Source: an uncultured Flavobacteriaceae bacterium
GTDB taxonomy: Bacteria; Bacteroidota; Bacteroidia; Flavobacteriales; Flavobacteriaceae
Direction of reading: 5' to 3'
Length of the DNA: 61,426 nt
Assembly: GCA_943842625.1 (NCBI GenBank)
Contig: CALTCK010000011.1
Coordinates: forward strand, 1 to 61,426
Below are positions 17,774-27,604 of this stretch, in pieces (the first letter of the stretch is position 1; each line of letters begins with the position of its first letter). The position numbers were made by a program, and so were the translations under genes. The notes beneath the pieces were generated by a model. The model made no database searches. It worked only from the letters and a program-made list of their open reading frames with translations, and was not told the DNA's origin.

Positions 17774-18449
17774 ATGGGAATTTTATCCACCTCAATTGGA
17801 AGAAAAGTAGCTATGGCACTTTCTGCGTTCTTTTTAATGTTTTTCTTGTTACAACATTTAACAATCAATGTTTTATCAGTTTTTAGCCCGGAAACTTTCA
17901 ATGAAGTTTCTCATTTTATGGGAACCAACCCTTTGGTTCAATTTGTATTGCAACCGGTTTTAATTTTTGCTGTTGTTTTTCATTTCATAATGGGTTTTAT
18001 TTTAGAGTTAAGAAATAAAAAAGCAAACGGAAAATCTTATGCTAAAAATAACGGCGCTGCAAATTCTACATGGATGAGTAGAAATATGATATGGAGTGGG
18101 GTGACTATTTTAGCTTTTATAGCGTTGCATTTTATTGACTTTTGGTTTCCAGAAATCAACACAAAATTTATCCAAGGTGATTGGACTGGAGTTATTGAAG
18201 GACAAGAAGGGTTTCGTTATCATGAAGAATTAGTTCATAAGTTTACAAACCCAGTTAGGGTAGGCGCTTATATTGTTGCGTTTGTTTTCCTTGGCTTGCA
18301 CTTAGCCCACGGATTTACTTCTGCCTTTCAATCAATGGGAGGCAATGCAGGAAGAAAAAAAATATTTCAAAATATTGGGAAAGGCATATTCGATTATAAT
18401 TCCACTAGGATTTATTTTCATTGCGCTCTACCATCACTTAAACCATTAA
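17774..18449 (+). CDS. sdhC: Succinate dehydrogenase cytochrome b subunit, frameshifted near the C-terminus
   Basis: This is the single membrane subunit of a B-type succinate:quinone oxidoreductase. Four transmembrane segments with candidate haem-ligand histidines are visible: LLQHLTINV, VVFHFIMGF, FIALHFIDFW and LGLHLAHGFTSAF. In the start frame the protein runs FQNIGKGIFDYNS and ends at 18505, inside sdhA. The family ending instead appears in the +1 frame: from 18384 it reads AYSIIIPLGFIFIALYHH and stops at 18449, 12 bases before sdhA, which is the expected spacing. Removing one base near 18383 restores the fifth helix. Either the assembly has an extra G here or the subunit has lost its last helix. 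Since sdhA and sdhB are intact, an error is more likely. Confidence 0.88.
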
Positions 18450-18461
18450 TCGTAAACTATT

Positions 18462-20459
18462 ATGGCGTTAAATTCAAAAGTTCCTCATGGCCCATTGAAA
18501 GATAAATGGACAGACTATAAAAATCAAATTAATTTGGTTAATCCTGCAAACAAACGTCATATTGATGTTATTGTTGTTGGTACTGGTTTAGCGGGAGGTT
18601 CTGCCGCTGCTACTTTAGCAGAACTTGGGTATAATGTAAAATCATTTGCATATCAAGATTCTCCTCGAAGAGCTCATTCCATAGCCGCACAAGGAGGAAT
18701 TAACGCAGCAAAAAACTATCAGGGAGATGGAGATTCCACCTATCGACTATTTTATGATACGGTTAAAGGAGGAGATTATCGTTCTCGTGAAGCAAATGTT
18801 TACCGACTAGCCGAGGTATCTGCCAATATTATAGACCAATGTGTAGCCCAAGGAGTCCCTTTCGCACGTGACTATGGGGGTCTTTTAGATAATCGCTCTT
18901 TTGGAGGGGTTCTAGTTTCTCGAACTTTTTACGCCAAAGGACAAACCGGCCAGCAGTTATTACTTGGAGCATATTCTGCAATGAATCGTCAAATTGCTCG
19001 TGGAAAAATTGAAATGTTTAATAGACACGAAATGTTAGATGTTGTTGTAGTTGACGGTAAAGCGAGAGGAATTATTGCACGTAATTTAGTTACAGGCGAA
19101 ATTGAAAGACATTCTGCTCATGCGGTAGTTATAGCATCTGGAGGCTATGGCAATGTTTATTTTTTATCTACGAATGCAATGGGATCCAATGTAACTGCAG
19201 GTTGGAAAGTTCACAAAAAAGGAGCGTATTTTGCAAATCCCTGTTATACACAAATTCATCCAACTTGTATTCCCCGTTCAGGAGATTATCAGTCAAAACT
19301 GACATTGATGTCTGAATCTTTAAGAAATGACGGCCGAATATGGGTTCCAAAAAATTTAGAGGATGTTAAAGCTATTCGTGAAGGAAAACTAAAACCAACC
19401 GATTTAACTGAGGAGCAAAGAGATTATTATTTGGAGAGACGATATCCTGCATTCGGGAATTTAGTTCCACGTGACGTAGCCTCAAGGGCAGCTAAAGAGC
19501 GTTGTGATGCTGGCTTTGGAGTCAATGCTACAGGAGAAGCAGTATATTTAGATTTCGCAGCTTCTTTTGAACGTTATGGTTCTGAACAAGCAAAAATTCA
19601 AAATATTTCAAACCCATCTCCAGAAAAAATAAAACAATTAGGTCAAGAAATTGTTCGTGCTAAATACGGAAATCTATTTCAGATGTATGAGAAAATTGTT
19701 GATGAAAATCCCTACGAAACACCTATGATGATCTATCCAGCTGTACATTATACTATGGGTGGCGTTTGGGTTGATTATAATTTAATGACAACGATACCTG
19801 GTTGTTACGCAATTGGAGAAGCAAACTTTTCTGATCACGGTGCAAACCGACTAGGGGCCTCTGCTCTAATGCAAGGGTTAGCCGACGGTTATTTTGTACT
19901 CCCCTACACCATTGGAGATTATTTGTCAGACGATATTCGAACTGGTAAAATTTCAACAGAGACCCCTGAATTTGATGCCGCAGAAAAAGAAGTTACAGAG
20001 AGAATTAATTTCCTTATTAATAATAAAGGAACCCATTCTGTAGATCATTACCATAAGAAATTAGGTAAGATTATGTGGGATAAATGTGGAATGTCTAGAA
20101 ATAAAGAAGGTTTAGAAGAAGCTATCGAAGAAATCTCAGCGTTAAGAGAGGATTTTTGGAAAAATGTTTTAGTTCCTGGAACTGCTAACGAATATAACGA
20201 GCAGTTAGCAAAAGCAGGTAGAGTAGCAGATTTCTTGGAATTAGGTGAATTGTTTGCTAAAGATGCATTGGTAAGAGAAGAATCTGCAGGAGGTCACTTT
20301 AGAGAAGAATATCAAACTGAGGATGGGGAAGCAAAAAGAATGAAAGAGTTTCAATTTGTTTCAGCCTGGGAATATAAAGGGGAGCCAAAAAATGCTGTTT
20401 TGCACAAAGAAGACTTGGCTTATGAGAATATAGAAGTTAAAGAAAGAAGTTATAAATAA
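18462..20459 (+). CDS. sdhA: Succinate dehydrogenase/fumarate reductase flavoprotein subunit
   Basis: The 665-residue FAD-binding catalytic subunit oxidises succinate to fumarate. The dinucleotide motif is [19 protein letters not shown], the FAD-linking region is [18 protein letters not shown], and catalytic-site segments include [15 protein letters not shown] and [10 protein letters not shown]. The C-terminal helical domain and a normal length support a functional gene. It is in the order sdhC-sdhA-sdhB with 10 bp before sdhB, as in other Bacteroidota, where the complex couples the TCA cycle to menaquinone. Confidence 0.97.
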   Translation: MALNSKVPHGPLKDKWTDYKNQINLVNPANKRHIDVIVVGTGLAGGSAAATLAELGYNVKSFAYQDSPRRAHSIAAQGGINAAKNYQGDGDSTYRLFYDTVKGGDYRSREANVYRLAEVSANIIDQCVAQGVPFARDYGGLLDNRSFGGVLVSRTFYAKGQTGQQLLLGAYSAMNRQIARGKIEMFNRHEMLDVVVVDGKARGIIARNLVTGEIERHSAHAVVIASGGYGNVYFLSTNAMGSNVTAGWKVHKKGAYFANPCYTQIHPTCIPRSGDYQSKLTLMSESLRNDGRIWVPKNLEDVKAIREGKLKPTDLTEEQRDYYLERRYPAFGNLVPRDVASRAAKERCDAGFGVNATGEAVYLDFAASFERYGSEQAKIQNISNPSPEKIKQLGQEIVRAKYGNLFQMYEKIVDENPYETPMMIYPAVHYTMGGVWVDYNLMTTIPGCYAIGEANFSDHGANRLGASALMQGLADGYFVLPYTIGDYLSDDIRTGKISTETPEFDAAEKEVTERINFLINNKGTHSVDHYHKKLGKIMWDKCGMSRNKEGLEEAIEEISALREDFWKNVLVPGTANEYNEQLAKAGRVADFLELGELFAKDALVREESAGGHFREEYQTEDGEAKRMKEFQFVSAWEYKGEPKNAVLHKEDLAYENIEVKERSYK

Positions 20460-20469
20460 AAAAGATAGT

Positions 20470-21216
20470 ATGAATTTAACACTTAAGATTTGGCGTCAAC
20501 TTGATGCAAGCGACAAAGGGAAAATGGTCGACTACAAAGTGACTGAAATTTCAGAACACATGTCTTTTTTAGAAATGATGGATGTTCTTAACGAACAATT
20601 AATTGCGTCAGGAAAAGAGCCTGTAGCTTTTGATCATGACTGTAGAGAAGGAATTTGCGGAATGTGTTCCATGTACATTAACGGAGAAGCACATGGTCCA
20701 GACAGGGGGGTAACAACTTGCCAACTGCACATGCGTATGTTTAAAGATGGGGATACAATTACTATTGAACCCTTCAGAGCTGCTGCTTTTCCCGTTATTA
20801 AAGATTTAGTCGTAGACCGTTCTGCATTTGATAGAATACAGCATTCTGGCGGCTATATTTCGGTAAATACATCCGGAAACACACAGGATGCCAATGCAAC
20901 TCTTATTTCAAAAACAGCAGCGGATAAAGCAATGGATGCAGCAACGTGTATTGGTTGTGGTGCTTGCGTTGCTACATGTAAAAATTCGTCTGCAATGCTA
21001 TTTGTTGGAGCTAAAGTTTCTCAGTATGCGCTTTTACCTCAAGGTCAGGTAGAAGCAACTGATCGAGTGATGAATATGGTTCATCAAATGGACTTAGAAG
21101 GGTTTGGTAACTGCACCAATACGGGTGCATGCGAGATAGAATGTCCCAAAGGAATATCATTGGAAAATATCGCACGTATGAATAGAGAGTTTTTAAAAGC
21201 AAGTGTAAAGGGCTAG
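20470..21216 (+). CDS. sdhB: Succinate dehydrogenase/fumarate reductase iron-sulfur subunit
   Basis: A 248-residue electron-transfer subunit between the flavin and the membrane quinone site. The cysteines for the three clusters are all present: 2Fe-2S in CREGICGMC and the later CQLHM, and the 4Fe-4S/3Fe-4S ligands in [13 protein letters not shown] and [15 protein letters not shown]. It is the last gene of the sdh operon; a weak hairpin follows at 21288-21306. Confidence 0.97.
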   Translation: MNLTLKIWRQLDASDKGKMVDYKVTEISEHMSFLEMMDVLNEQLIASGKEPVAFDHDCREGICGMCSMYINGEAHGPDRGVTTCQLHMRMFKDGDTITIEPFRAAAFPVIKDLVVDRSAFDRIQHSGGYISVNTSGNTQDANATLISKTAADKAMDAATCIGCGACVATCKNSSAMLFVGAKVSQYALLPQGQVEATDRVMNMVHQMDLEGFGNCTNTGACEIECPKGISLENIARMNREFLKASVKG

Positions 21217-21287
21217 GTTAAAACTAGTAAAAATTATCTTTTTTTTAACCTACTATTATTTTACTTATCTTGAAGTAAATTTTATAA

Positions 21288-21306
21288 CATCGAATGTGTT
21301 TCGATG
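21288..21306 (+). terminator. Weak hairpin downstream of sdhB
   Basis: CATCGAA and TTCGATG form a 7-bp stem with a 5-base loop, followed by a mixed ACTTTTCATTT tract. It is the only hairpin I noticed in the 260-bp gap between sdhB and the amidase gene, which otherwise holds only AT-rich sequence and no gene. It is weak as a terminator. Confidence 0.3.
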
Positions 21307-21476
21307 ACTTTTCATTTCTAATTTTAGTGCCAAAACAAATAATGTGTTAATTTCTGCTAGCTAAAATTATCAACTCTATTTAACACAGATCTTAAAATTT
21401 AAAATCTAAAACTTAAATTTGGCAATGATAATAGGTTAAGGAGCTGCTAATAAAATACTTTTAACTATTTTTACCT

Positions 21477-22256
21477 ATGCGAAATGAATTAAAAGTAACC
21501 ATCCTTCAGTCCGATTTGTTTTGGGAAAATCCAGATGCAAATCGACGAATGTTCTCTGAAAAAATCAATAATATCATTGAACATACAGATCTAATTGTCT
21601 TGCCAGAAATGTTTACTACCGGTTTTACAATGAATGCTTCATTATTAGCAGAATCTGAAAGTGGTCAAACACTTGATTGGATGAAAATTCAAGCTAACAA
21701 AAAAAACAGCGCACTAGTTGGTAGTTTTATAGTTTCTGAAAAAAATAATTTTTATAATAGATTGTTTTTTGTTAAACCCAATGGAGATTATTACACTTAC
21801 GATAAACGGCATACTTTTACTCTAGCTGACGAACATCTAACCTATACCTCTGGTAAGGAGCTTTTAACAATAAATTTTTTGGGATGGAAAATATGCCCCT
21901 TCATATGTTATGATTTAAGATTTCCTGTTTGGGCTCGAAATACTTGCGATTATGACCTCCTTATTTATACTGCCAATTGGCCGCAAAAGAGAATTCATGC
22001 ATGGGATACCTTATTAAGAGCAAGAGCTATTGAAAATATGGCTTATTGTGTAGGTGTAAATCGAACAGGAAAAGATGATAATTTAAATCAATACAACGGA
22101 CACTCAGCAATTTATGATGTTTTAGGAAAGCAACTTACTACTACTAAAAATGAAGGTAATTTTTCTGAGACCATAATTCTAGAAAAGACACATATCGTAT
22201 CGGAAAGAGCACATTTTCAGTTTTTATCCGATAGAGATCACTTTACTCTAAATTAA
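21477..22256 (+). CDS. Nitrilase-superfamily amidohydrolase, omega-amidase type
   Basis: A 259-residue C-N hydrolase with the full catalytic triad: Glu44 in LPEMFTTGF, Lys110 in YDKRHTF and Cys144 in CYDLRFP. The surrounding sequence (PEMFTTGFTM, DKRHTFTLADEH, ANWPQKR) is that of the YafV/Nit2-like omega-amidases, which hydrolyse alpha-ketoglutaramate or alpha-ketosuccinamate left by glutamine or methionine transamination. No signal peptide. It stands alone; its end overlaps the 3' end of the convergent Ig-like lipoprotein gene by 14 bases. Confidence 0.9.
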   Translation: MRNELKVTILQSDLFWENPDANRRMFSEKINNIIEHTDLIVLPEMFTTGFTMNASLLAESESGQTLDWMKIQANKKNSALVGSFIVSEKNNFYNRLFFVKPNGDYYTYDKRHTFTLADEHLTYTSGKELLTINFLGWKICPFICYDLRFPVWARNTCDYDLLIYTANWPQKRIHAWDTLLRARAIENMAYCVGVNRTGKDDNLNQYNGHSAIYDVLGKQLTTTKNEGNFSETIILEKTHIVSERAHFQFLSDRDHFTLN

Positions 22257-23847
22257 AAGTTTCTATCAAACTCCAATTAGCTCGGATTTCTAACTTTGTG
22301 GGGTAATAAACAATATTTTCGGGCTGTTTCTTTTTTAGATAATTTCCTGAATCCCACCTTTTATTCTCATTTTCATCATAAATAAGTCTAACATAATATT
22401 CTCCTGGAATAATATAATCAAACACTATATTTTTATTTGTTTCAATAAATTGTTCTCGAACTAATTTAAATTTTGAATTTACTAATTGCACTATTACAGG
22501 TAGCTGTTTAGGCTTATTTAAAATTACTGTTAAAGAACCATAATCTGATAGTTCATTGGTTCTTACAGAAGTAAAAATAGTATCGTTTGTATTTTCAAAA
22601 AAATCAACAAAAGCACCAGGTAATAATTGAATTTTATAGGACTGTGATTCGTCAACTTCAAAATTTAATAAAGTTGTATTGTGTTTAAAATCAATCTCGC
22701 CATTAAAAGGAACGGCTATAGAATCTTTATTTATAATACTTACTTTTTCAATGTCAAAATAAGTTAATGGGGTTTTAGAAGAAAATTTTAAAGTATCTAA
22801 AGGAGAAAGTATTCCTGAATTAATAGCTTTTATATCTAGAGAGTCACTGTAAAGATCTCTCATTCTCACAATAAGAGTGTCTTTATAGTTACCGTTAATT
22901 GCTGAAAAAATTAAAGAATCATTTTCGACAAAAGGCTTGAACCAATAGTGTAAACTGTCAGATTTAATATCTTTATAAATAATACTTTTAAAATCCTTAG
23001 GGACATTTGATAGTAAATCAATCTTTAAATCTTTTGCTTCACCCGTATAACCAAAAAGTATATGGTTTTTGCCATCATGTTTTGGTTTTTCAATTTTGTA
23101 TGGAAGTTCTTGTTTGAAAATTTTAAGGGAATAACTACTATCCGTTGGAACGCTAACAAAATCTTTTAAAAACCCAATTTTATCGTAATTGGGTTGAAAT
23201 AAATAATCGTTAGCCATATCCTTGAGCGCCACTAACAAATAATCCCCTTCTTTCAAATTTGTTAATTCAAAATCTTGAGCGGGGCTTTTAATAGTTGTTA
23301 TGTAATTTGGTTTTTTATTAAAAATAATGGAGTCATTAAATAACTCATTTATTTCATAAAGCATGATGGTCGTTGTTTCTTCAGCATTTAATAACAACGC
23401 ATCTTGAACGGCTCCTTTTAACTTTAAACTGTCTATGTAATTTCCGGTTGACACTACGTATTTGAAATACTCTAAGGTGTTCTCTTCATTATTATCTACA
23501 ATACTTTTTCCGAAATTAAATGAATACGTTGTATTTTTCTTAAGCGTATCTTTTACTTTAATTTTTATAAACTTTCCAGTAGTTAAAGGTGTGATTTCTG
23601 CTTGATATTTTAAAGGTGGAGAAACAACCAGTTCTTTATTAATTTCTTTTAGTTTAATGTATTCATCAAAATAAATTTTAATCTCTTTTTCATTAAAATT
23701 TGTGTGGTAGTTTTCAGGATTAATTTTAATAATTACAGGAGGAATTGAATCCCTATTTCCACCAGATGGATTTCCTCTTTTCGCACAATTAGTAAAAGTT
23801 TGAGATATAATAAATAAGGTTGCAAAGTAAATTACGCGCTGCATCAT
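22243..23847 (-). CDS. Ig-like domain lipoprotein
   Basis: I prefer the start at 23847 (or the adjacent ATG at 23844), because it gives a normal lipoprotein signal peptide ending FTNC (Cys21); the longer frame to 23874 adds nine residues and overlaps comF. The first ~110 residues after the Cys contain a Big_5-type Ig-like domain: DSIPPVIIKINPENYHTNF, KEIKIYFDEYIKL, KNTTYSFNFGKSIVDNNEEN. The remainder is beta-rich, with several repeated strand-turn units and a late DENENKRWDSGNY segment. Such proteins are conserved in Flavobacteriia and are probably envelope structural or assembly factors, but no function is established that I know of. It follows comF closely and may be cotranscribed. Confidence 0.82.
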   Translation of the reverse strand: MMQRVIYFATLFIISQTFTNCAKRGNPSGGNRDSIPPVIIKINPENYHTNFNEKEIKIYFDEYIKLKEINKELVVSPPLKYQAEITPLTTGKFIKIKVKDTLKKNTTYSFNFGKSIVDNNEENTLEYFKYVVSTGNYIDSLKLKGAVQDALLLNAEETTTIMLYEINELFNDSIIFNKKPNYITTIKSPAQDFELTNLKEGDYLLVALKDMANDYLFQPNYDKIGFLKDFVSVPTDSSYSLKIFKQELPYKIEKPKHDGKNHILFGYTGEAKDLKIDLLSNVPKDFKSIIYKDIKSDSLHYWFKPFVENDSLIFSAINGNYKDTLIVRMRDLYSDSLDIKAINSGILSPLDTLKFSSKTPLTYFDIEKVSIINKDSIAVPFNGEIDFKHNTTLLNFEVDESQSYKIQLLPGAFVDFFENTNDTIFTSVRTNELSDYGSLTVILNKPKQLPVIVQLVNSKFKLVREQFIETNKNIVFDYIIPGEYYVRLIYDENENKRWDSGNYLKKKQPENIVYYPTKLEIRANWSLIETFNLE

Positions 23848-23870
23848 AATCACAAAAATAAAGAAAATAT

Positions 23871-24533
23871 TCAAGCGATTGCAATGGTAGCTAGACTAAG
23901 TTTTACTTGTTTACTTTTAAATAACTGATGAGCGCATTTTTCGATAGTAGCACCTGTTGTAATAATGTCGTCTACAAGTAAAACATGTTGATGGTCTAAT
24001 AATTTTGGTTGGACTATCCTAAAAACTCCCGCAGTATGAAATCGATTAAATCGCTTCTTAAATACCTGAGAATTTGTTTTAATGTCTTTAATTAATATTT
24101 TATCTAAATAAGGAACTTGAAGTGCTTTTGCAATTTCGACTCCAAAACCTTCTACTTGATTGTATCCTCTTTTTTTTAGTCGTTTTTTGTCTAATGGGAC
24201 GGGAATCACAAGATCAATATCTTTATAACTAGGTTTTTCTTTAAGTTCATCTCCCAGCCATTTACCAAAAAAAGAACTTAAGTCCTTTTTTCCACGATAT
24301 TTCATATTGTGTAATAGTTCCTGGGTAATTCCTTTTTTTTCAAATTTTAATAAAACAGAAGCATTTTCAATGACTATTTTTCCAAAAAATAATTGTTTTG
24401 TTAACTGCTCACCAAAGTTCAGATTGTTGATAACGCTAAGCGAATGCCTGCATGTTGTACAGATAAGTATTTCTTCTTTTAAAAGTAATGATTTACATGC
24501 GTTACAAACTTTAGGAAATAAAAGATTTATCAT
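23871..24533 (-). CDS. comF: ComF family phosphoribosyltransferase-like protein
   Basis: 220 residues with the ComF layout: an N-terminal zinc ribbon (CNAC and CTTC, residues ~10-28) and a C-terminal phosphoribosyltransferase fold whose PRPP loop reads VLLVDDIITTGAT. The RGYNQ segment typical of the family is at about residue 123. ComF proteins are linked to DNA uptake in other bacteria, probably as cytoplasmic DNA-handling factors. It is divergent from the coiled-coil membrane protein gene at 24615. Confidence 0.92.
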   Translation of the reverse strand: MINLLFPKVCNACKSLLLKEEILICTTCRHSLSVINNLNFGEQLTKQLFFGKIVIENASVLLKFEKKGITQELLHNMKYRGKKDLSSFFGKWLGDELKEKPSYKDIDLVIPVPLDKKRLKKRGYNQVEGFGVEIAKALQVPYLDKILIKDIKTNSQVFKKRFNRFHTAGVFRIVQPKLLDHQHVLLVDDIITTGATIEKCAHQLFKSKQVKLSLATIAIA

Positions 24534-24614
24534 AAATATATATATTTTTGTTTTTAGACGTTATATATGTTGTATGCATTAGATTTGCTTATTAGTAACA
24601 AAAAACAGATAATC

Positions 24615-25496
24615 ATGAGTATAGGGGAGAACAACAATAAATTAAAGGGAATAGCTGGTATTTTAATGCTATTTTTAATTGTATTGGCTGTTTATACAGT
24701 AAAATTGTATAACGACAATAAAGATACAATAACAATTTTAGAAAGCGAAAAACTTAACATTGAATCAGATTTAGAGGAATTAATCGCCGATTATAATCAA
24801 GAAATTCAAGAAAGTGAAATTAAAGATAAAGACTTGATTGAAGCTAAAAAGCGAATTGAAGTTTTATTAATTTCAGTAAAAGATGCAGAAGTAAATGTTA
24901 CATTGATTAAACGCTATAGAAATGAGATTGGAAAATTGAAAGACGAAAGAGCTTTATTGTTTAAAAGAGCAGATAGCTTAATAGCGGTCAATAAGCTTAT
25001 AATAGCAGAAAGAGATAATGCTTTTTATGAACTTAACGAAACCGCAAAGGTTGCTGATTCAATTGCTCAAAAAAACATTGTACTAGCAGATAAAATTAGA
25101 TCTGGATCTGTTGTTCAAGCTATCAATTTAAATGGATCAGGGGTAATTACAAAAAATAATGGAAAAATTATTGATACACAAAGGTCAAGAAGAGCAGATA
25201 AAATAAGAATATGTTTTGAGCTAGCTCCCAATAAAATTGCTGAAAAAGGAAATAAGTTACTTTACATACAAGTGATTAATCCTAAAAATAATTTATTAGG
25301 TGAACGAAAAGAGTTGGATTTTGAAAACGGAACACTAAGTTATAGTATGTCAACTAAAGTTTTTTATGAAAAAGAGGAGTTAGATGTATGTGTTATGGTA
25401 AACAGTAAGAAGGAAAATTTATTGAAAGGACTCTATACGATTAACGTATTTGATGATTCAATATTAATCGCAACTTCACAAATGACTTTAAAATAA
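24615..25496 (+). CDS. Membrane-anchored coiled-coil protein of unknown function
   Basis: I take the ATG at 24615 (MSIGENNNKLKG), since the reading frame above it has no support; this gives 293 residues. A single transmembrane segment (IAGILMLFLIVLAVYTVKLY, about residues 11-30) is followed by a long coiled coil rich in Glu, Lys and Leu to about residue 160, then a compact beta-rich C-terminal domain (KIRICFELAPNKIAEKGNK, LDVCVMVNSKKENLLKG). The topology suggests a periplasmic coiled coil and domain. Similar flavobacterial proteins are annotated only as hypothetical. It is followed by a strong terminator and by glyS. Confidence 0.75.
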   Translation: MSIGENNNKLKGIAGILMLFLIVLAVYTVKLYNDNKDTITILESEKLNIESDLEELIADYNQEIQESEIKDKDLIEAKKRIEVLLISVKDAEVNVTLIKRYRNEIGKLKDERALLFKRADSLIAVNKLIIAERDNAFYELNETAKVADSIAQKNIVLADKIRSGSVVQAINLNGSGVITKNNGKIIDTQRSRRADKIRICFELAPNKIAEKGNKLLYIQVINPKNNLLGERKELDFENGTLSYSMSTKVFYEKEELDVCVMVNSKKENLLKGLYTINVFDDSILIATSQMTLK

Positions 25497-25518
25497 TTTA
25501 AAAATAAATAATTGCCGC

Positions 25519-25548
25519 CGTTACGAGCTATTCGTAACGGTTTTTTTA
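25519..25548 (+). terminator. Rho-independent terminator
   Basis: A perfect 9-bp stem, CCGTTACGA with TCGTAACGG, 5-base loop, followed by seven T residues. It ends the 24615 gene and directly abuts the glyS -7 box. Confidence 0.85.
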
Positions 25549-25555
25549 TTTTTGC
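25548..25555 (+). promoter_or_regulatory. Predicted -7 box of glyS
   Basis: TATTTTTG ends 3 bases before the glyS ATG. If transcription starts about 4 bases after this box, as usual for the Bacteroidota -7 element, the mRNA would begin at or next to the start codon. No TTTG is seen at the right distance upstream, where the terminator stem lies. Confidence 0.4.
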
Positions 25556-25558
25556 GCT

Positions 25559-27091
25559 ATGGCAAATGAAGATTTATTTAAAAAAGTAATATCCCACGCA
25601 AAAGAATATGGGTATATATTTGCGTCAAGTGAAATATACGATGGACTAAGTGCAGTCTACGATTACGCTCAAAATGGAGTAGAGTTAAAGAAGAATATAC
25701 GAGAGTATTGGTGGCGTAGTATGGTGTTTATGCATCAAAATATCGTTGGAATTGATGCGGCAATATTAATGCACCCAACTACTTGGAAGGCTTCCGGACA
25801 CATTGATGCGTTTAATGATCCTTTAATAGATAATAAAGATTCAAAAAAAAGATATCGTGCAGATGTTTTAATTGAAGATTATTGCGAAAAATTAAATACA
25901 AAAGCCCAAAAAGAAATAGCCAAAGCAAAAAAGCGTTTTGGAGACAGTTTTAATGAAGAGGAGTTTGTAACTACCAACCCTAGAGTCTTAAAATATAGAG
26001 CACAGCAAAAAAATATTTTAACACGGATGGCTCAATCACTTGACAACGAAGATTTAGCTGATGTTAAGCTTCTGATTGAAGAGCTAGGTATCGCTGATCC
26101 TTTATCAGGATCAAAAAATTGGACAGATGTTAAGCAATTTAATTTAATGTTTGGAACCAAGTTAGGTGCATCTGCTGAAAGTGCAACTGATTTATTTCTT
26201 CGACCAGAAACTGCGCAAGGAATATTTGTGAATTTTCTAAATGTTCAAAAAACAGGTAGAATGAAAATTCCTTTCGGAATTGCTCAAACAGGTAAAGCTT
26301 TTAGAAACGAAATTGTAGCCAGACAATTTATATTTAGAATGCGAGAATTTGAACAAATGGAAATGCAGTTTTTTGTGAAACCTGGTGAAGAAATGAAATG
26401 GTATGACTATTGGAAAAAAACAAGATTAAAATGGCATCATTCTTTGGGTCTGGGTGAGAAAAACTATCGTTTTCACGATCACGAAAAACTAGCGCATTAT
26501 GCAAATGCTGCTACCGATATAGAATTTAATTTTCCATTCGGATTCAAAGAGCTAGAGGGAATTCACTCTAGAACGGATTTTGATTTAAAAGCTCATGAAC
26601 AACATTCTGGTAAAAAGCTTCAGTTTTTTGATCATGAACAAAATAAAAATTATGTTCCTTATGTTGTAGAAACTTCTATCGGTTTGGATAGAATGTTTTT
26701 AGCCATATTTAGTAATTCATTAAAAGAAGAGGTTCTAGAAGACGGATCCTCCAGAGTTGTTTTAAAACTTCCAGCAATTGTAGCTCCTATCAAAGCAGCA
26801 GTTTTTCCGTTGGTAAAAAAAGATGGTTTGCAGGAAATTGCAAAGAAAATTGTTGAAGATTTGCAATGGGATTATAATGTTCTTTACGATGAAAAAGATG
26901 CAGTAGGCAGGAGATATCGCCGTCAAGATGCCTTAGGGACCCCCTATTGTATTACGGTAGATCACCAAACAAAAGAAGATCAAACGGTAACTGTAAGAAA
27001 TAGAAACACCATGAAACAAGAAAGAATATTAATATCAGACATTCCAAATAAAATTAGGAACTCTATTGCTTATAAAGATTGGTTGAGTTAA
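25559..27091 (+). CDS. glyS: Glycine--tRNA ligase (homodimeric type)
   Basis: A 510-residue class IIa synthetase of the eukaryote-like/Bacteroidota single-chain type. It has the N-terminal catalytic domain with motif 2 (GIAQTGKAFRNEIVARQFIFRMREFEQMEMQ), the ETAQGIFVNF segment and motif 3 (ETSIGLDRMFLAIF), then the anticodon-binding domain (VAPIKAAVFPL). It charges tRNA-Gly in the cytoplasm. It is monocistronic: a terminator ends just upstream and the next gene is convergent. Confidence 0.97.
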   Translation: MANEDLFKKVISHAKEYGYIFASSEIYDGLSAVYDYAQNGVELKKNIREYWWRSMVFMHQNIVGIDAAILMHPTTWKASGHIDAFNDPLIDNKDSKKRYRADVLIEDYCEKLNTKAQKEIAKAKKRFGDSFNEEEFVTTNPRVLKYRAQQKNILTRMAQSLDNEDLADVKLLIEELGIADPLSGSKNWTDVKQFNLMFGTKLGASAESATDLFLRPETAQGIFVNFLNVQKTGRMKIPFGIAQTGKAFRNEIVARQFIFRMREFEQMEMQFFVKPGEEMKWYDYWKKTRLKWHHSLGLGEKNYRFHDHEKLAHYANAATDIEFNFPFGFKELEGIHSRTDFDLKAHEQHSGKKLQFFDHEQNKNYVPYVVETSIGLDRMFLAIFSNSLKEEVLEDGSSRVVLKLPAIVAPIKAAVFPLVKKDGLQEIAKKIVEDLQWDYNVLYDEKDAVGRRYRRQDALGTPYCITVDHQTKEDQTVTVRNRNTMKQERILISDIPNKIRNSIAYKDWLS

Positions 27092-27104
27092 ACTATGCAG
27101 TTTT

Positions 27105-27443
27105 TTAATCAGTAACAATCTCATTTATGGTTACGGGGTTAGCCTTTTGACAACGGTTCATTCTCCTTAATCCTCCATATTTAAACCATACGTTTAGACC
27201 ATTTATATGATATTTTTCTTCCAGATTTATGGGGTCTAAGTAATAGATTCCATTTTTACCGGGAATTTTTATGGTAACTGGACAATCTCCTTCTTTTTTA
27301 GAAACAGAAACTTCCCCTGCTAAATACCCTTTCATAATCATTACCTGCTCATCTGTTTTGTTATCAGCAAACGCTGCTTTATCGATTGTATTACAGGATA
27401 TTATTGGAAAAAGTAACAAAAGTAAGACATTTATTTTTTTCAT
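27105..27443 (-). CDS. Small lipoprotein of unknown function
   Basis: 112 residues with a clear lipoprotein signal (FPIISC, Cys17). The mature part has a YLAGEVSVSKKEGDCPVTIKI strand region and a GLNVWFKYGGLRRMNRCQ ending with two cysteines, which may form a disulfide in the periplasm. I do not recognise a named family, although similar short proteins occur in Flavobacteriia. It is convergent with glyS, 13 bp apart, and divergent from the GEVED protein gene. Confidence 0.7.
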   Translation of the reverse strand: MKKINVLLLLLFPIISCNTIDKAAFADNKTDEQVMIMKGYLAGEVSVSKKEGDCPVTIKIPGKNGIYYLDPINLEEKYHINGLNVWFKYGGLRRMNRCQKANPVTINEIVTD

Positions 27444-27532
27444 TATTTTTCGAAAATTTTACTGTTTTGACACAAAAATACAATTATTATGCCCTTTTTG
27501 TTAGAATCTTCATTAATTGTAAGCATTAATAC

Positions 27533-27562
27533 TTGTTTTTAATAAAATAGATGTTATTTTTG
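27533..27562 (+). promoter_or_regulatory. Predicted promoter of the GEVED-type secreted protein
   Basis: TTG at 27533-27535 and TATTTTTG at 27555-27562 with a 19-base spacer fit the Bacteroidota promoter consensus. The start codon lies 42 bases after the -7 box. Confidence 0.5.
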
Positions 27563-27604
27563 ATGACACTTTATAAAAAAAATTGTTAACTAAAACTTTT
27601 AATA

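Noticed and set aside
18450-18505. Extended sdhC reading frame overlapping sdhA
   Set aside because: The extension is polar and unlike the family; the family ending lies in the +1 frame and stops at 18449.
23848-23874. Longer start for the Ig-like lipoprotein
   Set aside because: It would overlap comF and put nine hydrophobic residues before the normal lipoprotein signal; starting at 23847 or 23844 gives a standard signal peptide.
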